Shown here: positions 1 through 8,526 of the stretch, in pieces
How the letters are laid out: every line of letters starts with the position of its first letter
Numbering within the stretch: the first letter of the stretch is position 1
Assembly (NCBI GenBank): GCA_963727845.1
Contig: CAVSHI010000003.1
Location: forward strand, 1,054,001-1,118,000
Length of the DNA stretch: 64,000 bases
Origin: JBEKTW01 sp963727845
GTDB taxonomy: Bacteria; Bacteroidota; Ignavibacteria; UBA10030; SZUA-254
Reading direction: 5' to 3'
Made by a program: the position numbers and the translations under genes
The notes under the pieces: generated by a model
Database searches by the model: none
Told to the model about the DNA's origin: nothing
The model's input: the letters and a program-made list of their open reading frames with translations, nothing else

Positions 1-68
1 TGCAGTAGGAGACTTAGAATGATACAAAAAAATGTAATTATTCGCAAGACCTTCATTTTTGGGCGGAT

Positions 69-98
69 TTGTTGCATTTCAGGCGTGTTTTTTATACC
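69..98 (+). promoter_or_regulatory. possible promoter of add
   Basis: TTGTTG at 69-74 and TATACC at 93-98 are separated by 18 bp, a loose match to a sigma70-type promoter, about 110 bp before the adenosine deaminase start. There is no other gene between. The match is weak and the rest of 1-210 shows nothing else recognisable. Confidence 0.25.
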
Positions 99-210
99 TT
101 TACTCATGACAACCCTGCCAGCCTGCGTGAAGCTCAACAACCCCCATTCGCCGGCAATGCGCACGAATCGAATGCATCCTCAAAATGTTAGATAATCCAT
201 CACGAAACAT

Positions 211-1305
211 ATGAAATTATCAGATAGTCTTATCCGAAAATTTCCTAAAGTTGTTCTCCACGATCACCTCGACGGCGGACTCCGACCTCAAACGATCATC
301 GAGCTCGCAAAGGACAACAGGTACAAGAAACTTCCAACAAAAGATACGGACAAACTGGCACGGTGGTTTCAGCGCGGCGCGAGGCGGGGCAGTCTCGCTT
401 TATACCTGGAGGGGTTTGCCCACACGACGGGCGTGATGCAAACGGAAGAAGCTCTTGAGCGCGTTGCGTATGAAATGATGGAAGACATGCACGACGACGG
501 CGTGGTCTATGTGGAAACCCGATTCGCCCCCGTCTTCCACACGAGCAAGGGATTGCATTGGGAAGAAATCGTCACGGCGGTTCTCCGGGGATTGGAGCAG
601 GGGGAACGGGACTTTGGCGTCAAGTACGGATTGATCATCTGCGCGATGCGCAACATGAAACTGTCCGAGGAAATGGCGGAGCTTGCGGTCGATTTCCGGG
701 AACGCGGTGTCGTCGGCTTCGATCTTGCCGGCGAAGAAGGCGGATATCCACCCAAGAAACACGTCGACGCCTTCCATTACATCCAGCGGGCGAATTTCAA
801 TATCACAATTCATGCAGGCGAAGCATTCGGGAAAGAATCAATCTGGCAGGCCATCCAATGGTGCGGGGCGCACCGCATCGGCCACGCGACCCGGCTGATC
901 GAAGACATGAAAATATCCGAGGATGACCCGACGGAAGTCGTCAGCATGGGTTATCTCGCGCAATATGTCCTCGACAAACGTATTCCTCTCGAAATGTGTC
1001 TAACGAGCAATGTGGACACCGGCGCGGTAAAGAGCGTAGCCGAGCATCCTTTTGGAATCTACCACCGGTATAAATTCCGCGTCACACTCAATACCGACGA
1101 CCGTTTGATGAGCAACACGACGATGACGAAGGAATTCAAGCTTGCCCATGACACGTTCAAGCTCTCGCTCGACGCCCTTGAGAAACTCACGATCAATGCC
1201 ATGAAAAGTGCATTCATTCCCTACAAGGAACGCATCGACCTCATCTATAGTATCATCAAGCCGGGATACGAGAAAGCCCGCCGGGAATTGCCACGTACGC
1301 GGTAG
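211..1305 (+). CDS. add: adenosine deaminase
   Basis: Predicted zinc-dependent deaminase converting adenosine (or deoxyadenosine) to inosine in cytosolic purine salvage. The 364-residue protein has the family's landmarks in order: HDHLDG at 17-22 supplies the two N-terminal zinc histidines, HAGE in the middle supplies a zinc His and the catalytic Glu, then RIGHATR, CLTSN and finally TLNTDD with the catalytic and zinc Asp pair. Length is normal for the family. The start at 211 gives the family's usual short lead before the first metal motif; no clear Shine-Dalgarno precedes it. It stands alone, about 280 bp before rpmH, and is probably not co-transcribed with it. Adenosine versus related substrates (adenine, aminofutalosine) cannot be settled by eye; the futalosine-pathway gene at 57106 makes an aminodeoxyfutalosine role conceivable but this is inference. 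Confidence 0.9.
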   Translation: MKLSDSLIRKFPKVVLHDHLDGGLRPQTIIELAKDNRYKKLPTKDTDKLARWFQRGARRGSLALYLEGFAHTTGVMQTEEALERVAYEMMEDMHDDGVVYVETRFAPVFHTSKGLHWEEIVTAVLRGLEQGERDFGVKYGLIICAMRNMKLSEEMAELAVDFRERGVVGFDLAGEEGGYPPKKHVDAFHYIQRANFNITIHAGEAFGKESIWQAIQWCGAHRIGHATRLIEDMKISEDDPTEVVSMGYLAQYVLDKRIPLEMCLTSNVDTGAVKSVAEHPFGIYHRYKFRVTLNTDDRLMSNTTMTKEFKLAHDTFKLSLDALEKLTINAMKSAFIPYKERIDLIYSIIKPGYEKARRELPRTR

Positions 1306-1374
1306 TTCAGACATACTTCCGCTGGTGTCACGGCATCCAGAACATGAGTGCAAAGCCATTCCATCCACTCCTTT

Positions 1375-1406
1375 TAGAGCCTGTCCTGAGCGGAGCGAAG
1401 GAAGAG
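1375..1406. repeat. dispersed GAGCGGAGCGAAGG-type repeat
   Basis: The gap between add and rpmH contains CTGTCCTGAGCGGAGCGAAG (from 1381), a form of an intergenic repeat often met in environmental genomes and sometimes mis-translated as a PERSEG peptide. Related pieces occur near 32578, 35112 and 60001. The rest of 1306-1582 is AT-rich and probably holds the rpmH promoter, for which TTGTAC at 1466 and CATATT at 1488 are a weak candidate. Confidence 0.5.
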
Positions 1407-1582
1407 GATCATAGGTGAGGTCTCGTGTGCAGTTCTGTCACTTGAAACTGAGACACTACCAGAGATTGTACGTGTTTGGTTTTCAACCATATTTTTCATA
1501 ATTTAACAGTCTAGAGGGTTGCGACCTGCAATCCTCTTTTTTGTCTAAAACGTGAAGCAATAGCAGTCTTTAAGGAGAACAC

Positions 1583-1729
1583 ATGAAGCGAACCTTCCAG
1601 CCGAGCAACCGTCATCGAAAGAACACGCACGGGTTCCGGGAGCGGATGAAGACGAAAGACGGACGTAAGGTCCTCGCGCGCCGCCGTGCCAAGGGCCGTT
1701 GGAAACTCACCGTCAGTGATGAGCGATAA
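1583..1729 (+). CDS. rpmH: 50S ribosomal protein L34
   Basis: A 48-residue, Arg/Lys-rich protein beginning MKRTFQPSNRHRKNTHGFR, the hallmark of bacterial ribosomal protein L34 of the large subunit. The family-typical GFRERM and ARRRAKGR segments follow. A strong Shine-Dalgarno, AAGGAG at 1572-1577, lies six bases before the ATG, which fixes the start. It heads the conserved rpmH-rnpA-yidD-yidC run. In many bacteria rpmH is divergent from and adjacent to dnaA; here dnaA lies about 42 kb away. Confidence 0.97.
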   Translation: MKRTFQPSNRHRKNTHGFRERMKTKDGRKVLARRRAKGRWKLTVSDER

Positions 1730-1798
1730 TGACGTCGTTAACCGCCGTGTAGACACGAAGCGGAAGGGCAATCCGCCGCCGGTCGCGGGCCGAAGAAT

Positions 1799-2236
1799 GT
1801 GAATTGCCCCAACGCAACAACCCGAATTGCCACCGTGCGGTCCACCCTCAAAAAATCAGAAATATTACGCGGGGAAAAGAGTTTTAAGGAAGTTTTCAAC
1901 CGGGGGACGAGAATCAAGAGTGCGTGTTTGCAAGCGGTGGTCTTAGTGAAACCTCAATCACCGGATTCCATGTCAAAAGTGATCGCGGGATTTTCCGTGC
2001 GTCGTTCCGTCAAACGGGCTGTTGACCGCAATCGGGTCAAAAGACTTATGCGCGAATCATACCGGCTCAACAAACATGTACTTTTACCCCTCGTGGAAAA
2101 GAGTTCTGATATCATTGAAATAGCTTTCCTGTATCCTCCGGCAATGGCGGCAGCCCCGTCCCCCCTTCCAACTTTCAAGCAAGTCGAACATGACGTGACG
2201 GAAATCCTCTCTACCGTGGCGGCAAGATACTCCTGA
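1799..2236 (+). CDS. rnpA: ribonuclease P protein component
   Basis: Protein cofactor of RNase P, which removes 5' leaders from tRNA precursors. The signature RNRVKR falls at 77-82, followed by LMRESYR, and an aromatic and basic N-terminal segment (SFKEVFNRG) lies at 28-36, as in the family. The start shown is a GTG directly after an ATG that is in another frame and stops at once. A second GTG at 1835 would remove twelve poorly conserved residues and give a more usual length of about 133 residues. It lies 69 bp after rpmH and 8 bp before yidD, so it is in the same operon. Confidence 0.93.
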   Translation: MNCPNATTRIATVRSTLKKSEILRGEKSFKEVFNRGTRIKSACLQAVVLVKPQSPDSMSKVIAGFSVRRSVKRAVDRNRVKRLMRESYRLNKHVLLPLVEKSSDIIEIAFLYPPAMAAAPSPLPTFKQVEHDVTEILSTVAARYS

Positions 2237-2244
2237 CCAATTGT

Positions 2245-2448
2245 ATGGCAATTTACTTCATCCGGCTTTACCAGCGATTCGTTTCCCCGGCTCTTCCCGG
2301 CAATGCTTGCCGGTTTTATCCTTCGTGTTCGTCGTATACCATCGAAGCCATTGAACGATACGGATTTTTTAAGGGGTCGCTCATGGGTATAAAACGCATC
2401 CTCCACTGTCATCCGTTTCACCCCGGGGGTTACGATCCCGTTCCATAA
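2245..2448 (+). CDS. yidD: membrane protein insertion efficiency factor
   Basis: A 67-residue YidD family protein. It has the conserved run of Cys and aromatic residues (CRFYPSCSSYTIEAIERYG) and ends in HPFHPGGYDPVP. The family is membrane-associated and aids insertion of proteins through YidC/Sec. It is only 8 bp after rnpA and 26 bp before yidC, the normal gene order, so its role with YidC is well supported by context. Confidence 0.95.
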   Translation: MAIYFIRLYQRFVSPALPGNACRFYPSCSSYTIEAIERYGFFKGSLMGIKRILHCHPFHPGGYDPVP

Positions 2449-2474
2449 TTATGTACTTCTAAGCTGAGGATTTC

Positions 2475-4265
2475 ATGGATCGAAATGCTGTCATAGGTTT
2501 TGTCTTGATTGGATTGGTTCTGATGCTCTGGATGTGGTTGAATGCCCCGCCTCCCCAGCCGCAGAAATCCGCAACGACTACGGATTCAATCGCACTCCAC
2601 AGGTCAATGATCGACACCGCCCGAGCTGTTCCCCCTATTCACGAGAAGAAGTACGCGGCGACCGATACGCTCGGAAAGTATTTTGCCGGGCTTGCAACCG
2701 GAAAGGAAAAACTCCTCTATATTGAATCGGATCTCTACCGGGCGAGAATTTCATCCAAAGGCGGCTCGATCCAGGTCTGGGAGCTGAAGAAATTCAAGAC
2801 ATGGAATCAGTACCCGGTAAATCTCATCAACAACGACAGCGCAGGGGATTTTCATCTCCTCTTCTCCTCCAGCGACGGCAAACTCGTCGATACAAAGAAC
2901 CTGTATTTTGAATCGCCCCTCGATGACAACCAAACCGTAACACTCGCGAATCAGGATTCTTTCAAGGTCGACTTCGTCCTCAAAATTTCCGAACAGAGTC
3001 GCATTGTGAAAACACTCGTGTTTCATAACGGTGACTACGATTTTGACGCTTACTACCGGTTTGAGGGAATGGATGATGTTCTGGCGAATTTTGAATACCA
3101 GGTCACATGGGAATCGGGACTGCGGTACGTTGAAGGCAACAGTATCGATGAATCCAATTCCGCGAAGGCGTTCGCGTATGCCGGCGGAGAGCTGACCGAA
3201 GTCGATGCTACGAAGTTCAACGAGACGCAGAAACAAAATATCTCCGGCCGCGTGAACTGGGTCGCAACCCGCAACAAGTACTTCGCGGTTGCGATCATCA
3301 ATCGCGAAGGAGACAGCCAGGGAGCGTACCTCGAAGGCAACCGACAGAAGGAACCCGACAACGGCGCGAAGGAGGACTACAGCCTGGCCCTGAAAATGCC
3401 ATTCCTGGGAAATAAACTCGAAACGGCGCATGTTACGGTGTTTCTGGGCCCGCTCGACTTCGATATTGTGAAGAGTTACAACGCAGGATTGGACCAGATG
3501 ATGAGCCTCGGAGCGGCGTGGATCATCCGGCCGATTTCCGAATACGTCATGATTCCACTCTTCAAGTTCTTGAAACTCTTTATCCCCAATTACGGTTTTG
3601 TGCTGATTGTCTTCTCAATCATCATCAAGCTTGCCCTGCAGCCGCTTACCGCAAAGAGCATGAAGTCAATGCAGAGAATGCAGCAGCTTCAACCCATGAT
3701 GACCGAGATCCGCGAGAAGTTCAAAGACGACCCCCAGAAACAGAACCAGCAGATCATGCGGTTGTACAAGGAGTACGGCGTGAACCCTGCGGGCGGCTGT
3801 TTGCCGATGCTTCTCCAGCTCCCGATCCTGTACGCGCTCTGGGCTGTATTCCGCTCGTCGATCGACCTGCGCCAGGCCTCGTTCATTTGGTGGATCAAGG
3901 ACCTCTCCGTTCCGGATGTTATCACGAAGCTTTCATTCCGGATTCCGATCGCCAACATCGATGAGATCAGCGGTCTCGCGCTGCTCATGGGCATCACGAT
4001 GTTCGTACAGCAGAAGATGTCGGTCAAGGACCCGCGGCAAAAAGCGATGGTGTGGATGATGCCCGTGATGATGACGCTGTTATTCAACAGCTTCCCTGCC
4101 GGGTTAAACCTGTACTATTTTGTGTTCAACCTCCTCTCCATCGGACAGCAGGCATGGATTACGAAAAAGCACAAGAACGAGCCCCTGAGAAAAGTCGAAG
4201 AAAAGAAAAAGTCAGGAGGAATTTTCAACCGGATGATGAAGGATATGCCGAAGTTGAACCGCTGA
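2475..4265 (+). CDS. yidC: membrane protein insertase YidC
   Basis: YidC/Oxa1-family insertase of the inner membrane, 596 residues, a normal length for the Gram-negative form. Residues 5-24 form the first membrane segment, followed by a Pro/Gln-rich linker and a large periplasmic domain to about residue 345. The conserved insertase core then has several membrane spans. It includes a cytosolic helical hairpin (MQRMQQLQPMMTEIREKFKD) and NPAGGCLPMLLQLPILYALW. The C-terminus is lysine-rich, as expected for ribosome contact. It ends the rpmH-rnpA-yidD-yidC operon; the following 240 bp has no gene. Confidence 0.96.
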   Translation: MDRNAVIGFVLIGLVLMLWMWLNAPPPQPQKSATTTDSIALHRSMIDTARAVPPIHEKKYAATDTLGKYFAGLATGKEKLLYIESDLYRARISSKGGSIQVWELKKFKTWNQYPVNLINNDSAGDFHLLFSSSDGKLVDTKNLYFESPLDDNQTVTLANQDSFKVDFVLKISEQSRIVKTLVFHNGDYDFDAYYRFEGMDDVLANFEYQVTWESGLRYVEGNSIDESNSAKAFAYAGGELTEVDATKFNETQKQNISGRVNWVATRNKYFAVAIINREGDSQGAYLEGNRQKEPDNGAKEDYSLALKMPFLGNKLETAHVTVFLGPLDFDIVKSYNAGLDQMMSLGAAWIIRPISEYVMIPLFKFLKLFIPNYGFVLIVFSIIIKLALQPLTAKSMKSMQRMQQLQPMMTEIREKFKDDPQKQNQQIMRLYKEYGVNPAGGCLPMLLQLPILYALWAVFRSSIDLRQASFIWWIKDLSVPDVITKLSFRIPIANIDEISGLALLMGITMFVQQKMSVKDPRQKAMVWMMPVMMTLLFNSFPAGLNLYYFVFNLLSIGQQAWITKKHKNEPLRKVEEKKKSGGIFNRMMKDMPKLNR

Positions 4266-4505
4266 GTTTCTGATGTTCCCGCGCCGGCCTCCCGGGGTGG
4301 ACACCCTGCGGGGACACACAGCGCTCTTAATCCCACCCAGAGTAGCCTGGGGGATTTCATGCTGCTTCCTCAAACTCCCAACGCCTCTGCTTGAATCAAC
4401 CCATGATTCTCCGGCATGTCGAATGCAGAGTCGGCCCGCGTGGAGCTTGATATCTTACTTAATGGTAAGTCGTGATTGATCTCCATGATGATTGGCGTCC
4501 GAGCA

Positions 4506-5120
4506 TTACCTCCATTCCGCAGGCTTGCGCAGGATAAAGCCATCGGCCTTTTGCAGTTGATCGGGGAACACGCTCTTTGCAAGATTTGCGCGCCCGATTT
4601 GAATGAAAGCGTGCGCTAGTCTCTGTAGTTGTGCGGAGTGACGCTGTGGAGGAAATGCAACAAGGACTCGTTTTTGAGGAAACAAAATCTTGATGGCTAG
4701 GATAGGTGCGGTCAGATCACTGTCGGCAGAAATCAGAAGGGCGACATCGAACGTATTTTGATACGCGTCGGATAACATCTCGACGGCAATGTTCACGTCG
4801 GTCATTTTTTCGCTGGGGATCATCACCTTGTTGCCACACTTCCTGCATCGCTGGGGATTCGCTTGGTAGTGTCCGTAAAACACTCGAAGGTCATTCAGCG
4901 TTTCCAGCGCTTCTATGAAGACAGACTGTCTTTGTTGCTTGTCAGCAGGATAGGAAACCCGGCTGGTGAAGTATTTCGTAAACACTAGTTCCTGGTCCGC
5001 TTTGAGCAGATTTTGCGCCATTAGTTGCAGATTGAGCCAATAATACCTCTTCATGCCTGCTGACCTTAAGCCAAAGTAGAGGTTGAATCCATCAATGTAG
5101 GCAACGACTCGTTCGCTCAT
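4506..5120 (-). CDS. NYN (PIN-like) domain protein
   Basis: A 204-residue protein of the NYN/LabA-DUF88 group, PIN-fold proteins expected to act as metal-dependent ribonucleases. The opening YIDGFNLY carries the first acidic residue, EKMTDVNIAVEML the second acidic region, and LISADSDLTAPI the third; these are the usual acidic clusters of the fold. A CxxC pair (CRKC) lies in the middle and could bind metal. The ATG at 5120 is preferred over an in-frame TTG at 5132, because the domain starts at once after it. It is transcribed against yidC and mnmE and, with the SEC-C gene, interrupts an otherwise conserved yidC-mnmE neighbourhood. Target RNA is unknown. Confidence 0.8.
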   Translation of the reverse strand: MSERVVAYIDGFNLYFGLRSAGMKRYYWLNLQLMAQNLLKADQELVFTKYFTSRVSYPADKQQRQSVFIEALETLNDLRVFYGHYQANPQRCRKCGNKVMIPSEKMTDVNIAVEMLSDAYQNTFDVALLISADSDLTAPILAIKILFPQKRVLVAFPPQRHSAQLQRLAHAFIQIGRANLAKSVFPDQLQKADGFILRKPAEWR

Positions 5121-5181
5121 AGCCAAACACAATTTGATTTTTGTCTAAGCATCTAGTATATTAGATTTGTTGTCTAACAGC

Positions 5182-5233
5182 ACCGGCGTGAGTAGCGCCG
5201 GTCCGACGGCTTCAAGAGAGATCTTGGAGCCGT
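5182..5233. terminator. two adjacent stem-loops
   Basis: ACCGGCG at 5182-5188 pairs with CGCCGGT at 5196-5202. ACGGCTTCAAG at 5206-5216 pairs, with one G-U type mismatch, with CTTGGAGCCGT at 5223-5233. They lie between the end of the SEC-C gene and the start of the NYN gene. The T-rich side is on the + strand, so termination of forward transcription is as plausible as termination after the SEC-C gene. Confidence 0.4.
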
Positions 5234-5249
5234 TTCTGTTTTGCTCCAT

Positions 5250-6683
5250 TCAGTCCTCCAAGCCCAACTCCCGCCGCAGCTTCGCAATGTCCACGCGCAT
5301 AGTCTCATTTCCCCGGAGATCGTTTCTCGACTCAAAGTCCATGAGGAGAGCTTCAAGAAGCTCCCTGCCCACAGGGTCTTTTGCTGCCTCGCGCGGCGTC
5401 ATCCCTCTCAATGCCGGCACGGCTATATCCGGCCAGGTTGCCCAATGTTTTTCCATCAGGTCTTTCAGAAGAGCCTTCACCTCCGGAGACTCGTTCAACG
5501 CGCGATCGCTCTCGCTTTCTTTCGCAGACCGTTTTCTTTTACCCCCTTTTTCGGCTTCTATCATCAGCCCCTCGTACGATTTCATTTCCGTCCCAAGGAG
5601 CACGGCTGAACTCCCGAGTCTCTTTGCGATTTCTTTTTGGACGCGCTTTGAGCGTCGTTCCGAGTTCACCTCCACGATCAGCTTGGAGGCGTTTATTTTC
5701 AGAGTGGCAAGAGATGTGTTGCCGTCCAATACCCCTTTCCTGCTCTTTCGCAACCAGTGGATGATCACTTCAGTCGGTCGACCCGTTTTTGTCCGTTTCG
5801 CATCAGCAAGTAATTGCTCGTCCGACCCGCCGGAAACTCTTTGCTCAAGCTCCTTCAGATTTTGAAACGCCTCATCGAACGATGGAATCTCGTAGGTCAG
5901 CGTGTAAAACGCAAGGCGGTCTCCGTCGGTGTTTCTGATATCCATTTTGCGATTTCGGATCTCATCCTCGATCTCGAAGTACTCCTCGCGGAGAAGTTCC
6001 TCCTGTTCCAACAGGGTTTTGGTGGAGACCGGCTGGCCGCCGGTCGACTCAAGCTCCTCCAGGGATGCACGCAAGTCCAGAATTGGGTCCAGGTGGAGCG
6101 GCGGAATTACAAATGCCCCGGATCCCATGAGGAAAAAGACTCCGTCTAATTCGACAACCCGGGCCAGGAGAATGTCTCCGGGGCGAACCATCGTCGACGC
6201 AGTTCTCTCGGTCACGTGAAACTCACGTCGACGAAGGACATCTCGAAATTCGATCGACGTACCGGGGTCAACCGCAATCGTCTGGACGAAACTGTAGGGG
6301 GAGTGAAGTGTCGCCTCAAGAAAGCTGCGAAGGCCGGCGTCGAGTCTGGAGCCTTCGGCGGTGATAAATAGTTCTGCAAGTGTTTTTTTCTCATCCGGCT
6401 TCCAATTGAAGGCAAACCATCGCAAGAACGAATCGTTATCAGCGGGAGAACCGGTAAACAGCGACTCGTCGAAGAAATGAAACTGCTGCCAGGCACCCTC
6501 GATGGCGGCCTCTCCATGGTGCTTCTTTGCATATCTCATGAGCATTTCGCCGGATTCTCCATCGAACCTCCGGATCCGGTCATAGGCGAAATCCGGGGTA
6601 AGGAGAACCGTAGCGCCGTGGCATTTTTTATATTTCTTGCCACTCCCGCACGGACAGGGGTCGTTTCTGCCGATAGTGTTCAT
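5250..6683 (-). CDS. SEC-C metal-binding motif protein
   Basis: A 477-residue protein with an N-terminal SEC-C zinc motif, NDPCPCGSGKKYKKC, right after the start; the same motif ends many SecA proteins. The middle is not recognised. Near the C-terminus a helical segment with HWATWPDIAVPALRGMTPRE and EALLMDFE resembles a module often found in stand-alone SEC-C proteins. The ATG at 6683 is chosen because it puts the zinc motif at residues 7-21; an upstream start at 6743 would add 20 unconserved residues. It is reverse to the flanking genes and diverges from mnmE over about 300 bp. Role unknown; a nucleic-acid or translation-associated function is only a guess. Confidence 0.75.
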   Translation of the reverse strand: MNTIGRNDPCPCGSGKKYKKCHGATVLLTPDFAYDRIRRFDGESGEMLMRYAKKHHGEAAIEGAWQQFHFFDESLFTGSPADNDSFLRWFAFNWKPDEKKTLAELFITAEGSRLDAGLRSFLEATLHSPYSFVQTIAVDPGTSIEFRDVLRRREFHVTERTASTMVRPGDILLARVVELDGVFFLMGSGAFVIPPLHLDPILDLRASLEELESTGGQPVSTKTLLEQEELLREEYFEIEDEIRNRKMDIRNTDGDRLAFYTLTYEIPSFDEAFQNLKELEQRVSGGSDEQLLADAKRTKTGRPTEVIIHWLRKSRKGVLDGNTSLATLKINASKLIVEVNSERRSKRVQKEIAKRLGSSAVLLGTEMKSYEGLMIEAEKGGKRKRSAKESESDRALNESPEVKALLKDLMEKHWATWPDIAVPALRGMTPREAAKDPVGRELLEALLMDFESRNDLRGNETMRVDIAKLRRELGLED

Positions 6684-6981
6684 GATTACAAAATACGATT
6701 CCTTTCTGACAGATTCCAGCGGCACGAACGATGAACAGCTCACGGGCCTTCTTCATCCGAACATGCTTATATCTGCTCAGAAGGACGAGCGAATATCGGG
6801 TAGCCCGGAATGGGTTGTCAAACCCGCTCGAGAAGTACGGGCGGGATTTTTTGTGCGGGATCGGAATTGTTTTTCACTCCAGAGTTTTCTAAATTTCATT
6901 TTCCATTAGTCGTATTTTCAGTTTACCGGTTTCTGCTGTCCCGCTGAAATGCCGGAAAGAGCACACCAAACCTCCATAGAT

Positions 6982-8376
6982 ATGAATCCGCTTGATGACG
7001 TCATAGTTGCAATCGCCACGCCGATTGGCGAAGGTGGAATCTCCATCATTCGCATCAGCGGCAAGAATGCGATCTCAATTGCCGACAAGGGCTTCCGCGG
7101 AAAGCATCCGCTGACATCCGTTGCAACGCACACCGCTCACTTCGGCGGATTCATTGATCCCGACGGTATTGCTATCGATGAAGTCATTGCGACAGTATTT
7201 CTGGAACCCCATTCGTACACAGCAGAGAATTCGGTTGAGATAAGTTGCCACGGTGGTATGTTCGTGACCCGCAAGATTCTTGATTCAGTTGTTGCGTACG
7301 GCGCACGACTGGCAGAACCCGGCGAATTCACAAAACGCGCCTTCCTGAACGGCAGGATCGACCTCTCCCAGGCAGAAGCGGTTGCAGACCTGATCCACGC
7401 CCGGTCGGAAATTTCGCACAGAACATCGCTTCAACAGCTTGAAGGGAGACTGTCGATTAGAGTCGCCGAGCTGCGACAGCGGTTACTGGATGTTTGTGGA
7501 CTGCTCGAACTAGAGCTTGATTTTGCTGAGGAAGGCCTGGAATTCACCGACAAGAACAAAATTAGGGTGGAAATAGAGTCAGTCATTGAGTACTTGAACC
7601 AGCTTGTCGATTCGTACAAGTTCGGAAGAGTTTATCGCGAAGGGTTTAAGGTCGTTTTGGCAGGAAAACCGAACGTCGGTAAATCAAGTATTCTCAATAC
7701 TTTACTTAATGAGAATCGTGCCATTGTGACGGAGATTCCCGGAACTACGCGTGACGTCATTGAAGAAAATGTATTAATTGATGGGATGCTATTCAGGATT
7801 GTTGATACCGCCGGATTGCGCAAGGGCGAAAATCTCATAGAGAACGAGGGGATCCGGCGAACAGAATCGCAATTGCACACATCCGATTTGATTGTTTTCG
7901 TGCTCGATGCCAGCGCTGGCTATAGAGCAACGGATCAGAGCATTCTCGACCAACTCCTGAAGGAAGTCAGGCATCCCAATCTCCTGATCGCTGAGAACAA
8001 AATTGACCTGCTGGAAGATGTCGCCATTCTTGACATTCCTGACGAATTGAGGAAATTCGATGTCCTCAGAATTTCGGCCAAGACCGGTGCGGGATTTGGC
8101 GAATTGAAGAGTAAGCTGGCGCAAATTGCCCTCGGCGGCTCTGGGTCGGGCGTCGAACGATCCTTGGTAATCACCAGCAGCCGCCACCGCGATAGTTTCC
8201 AGAAGGCCGCAATGAGTCTTTCGGTCGCACTCGAAAGCCTGAGGACCTCTCAAAGCAACGAGTTCATTACTGTGGACTTGCGGGCTGCAATGGGTACTCT
8301 TGGTGAGATAATAGGGGTCGTAACAACAGATGATATCCTTGATAACATATTTTCAAAATTTTGCATAGGCAAATAA
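6982..8376 (+). CDS. mnmE: tRNA uridine-5-carboxymethylaminomethyl modification GTPase
   Basis: MnmE works with MnmG to install the carboxymethylaminomethyl group at wobble U34 of several tRNAs. The 464-residue protein has the N-terminal folate-binding domain (DVIVAIATPIGEGG), a helical domain, the embedded G domain with P-loop GKPNVGKSS near 228-236, switch region PGTTRD, DTAG, NKID, and the invariant C-terminal FCIGK with the catalytic Cys. The ATG at 6982 fits the family N-terminus; a start at 6949 would add eleven residues. mnmG follows after 150 bp. Confidence 0.96.
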   Translation: MNPLDDVIVAIATPIGEGGISIIRISGKNAISIADKGFRGKHPLTSVATHTAHFGGFIDPDGIAIDEVIATVFLEPHSYTAENSVEISCHGGMFVTRKILDSVVAYGARLAEPGEFTKRAFLNGRIDLSQAEAVADLIHARSEISHRTSLQQLEGRLSIRVAELRQRLLDVCGLLELELDFAEEGLEFTDKNKIRVEIESVIEYLNQLVDSYKFGRVYREGFKVVLAGKPNVGKSSILNTLLNENRAIVTEIPGTTRDVIEENVLIDGMLFRIVDTAGLRKGENLIENEGIRRTESQLHTSDLIVFVLDASAGYRATDQSILDQLLKEVRHPNLLIAENKIDLLEDVAILDIPDELRKFDVLRISAKTGAGFGELKSKLAQIALGGSGSGVERSLVITSSRHRDSFQKAAMSLSVALESLRTSQSNEFITVDLRAAMGTLGEIIGVVTTDDILDNIFSKFCIGK

Positions 8377-8499
8377 GCTTGTTTTGTTATAATCGCGGAA
8401 CACCATCCTTTGGAGGTCGCCCGGTTAGTGCCGGGTGTTGGAGCCTTCCATTTATCGCATGGTTACCCAATCAACCGAAGCGCGAAACGCGCAGGTAGA

Positions 8500-8515
8500 T
8501 GTTTCACGTGAAACA
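8500..8515. promoter_or_regulatory. parS-like site 1
   Basis: TGTTTCACGTGAAACA is a perfect 16-bp palindrome and equals the widely conserved ParB-binding parS consensus. It lies 11 bp before the mnmG start. In many bacteria parS sites cluster near mnmG-rsmG-parA-parB beside the origin. That ParB binds here is inferred from the sequence match; parA and parB are not in this window. Confidence 0.85.
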
Positions 8516-8526
8516 ATAAGATCCTG

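Noticed and set aside
4273..4479. Small forward protein after yidC
   Set aside because: Composition is repeat-like (VDTLRGH...) with no ribosome site and no family; it is probably untranslated intergenic DNA.
6211..6226. Third parS site (GTCACGTGAAAC)
   Set aside because: Only one half matches parS and the site is not palindromic beyond CACGTG; it lies inside the SEC-C coding sequence.
8400..8470. Riboswitch before mnmG
   Set aside because: There are GC-rich inverted segments, but they match no riboswitch pattern I know and mnmG is not usually so controlled.
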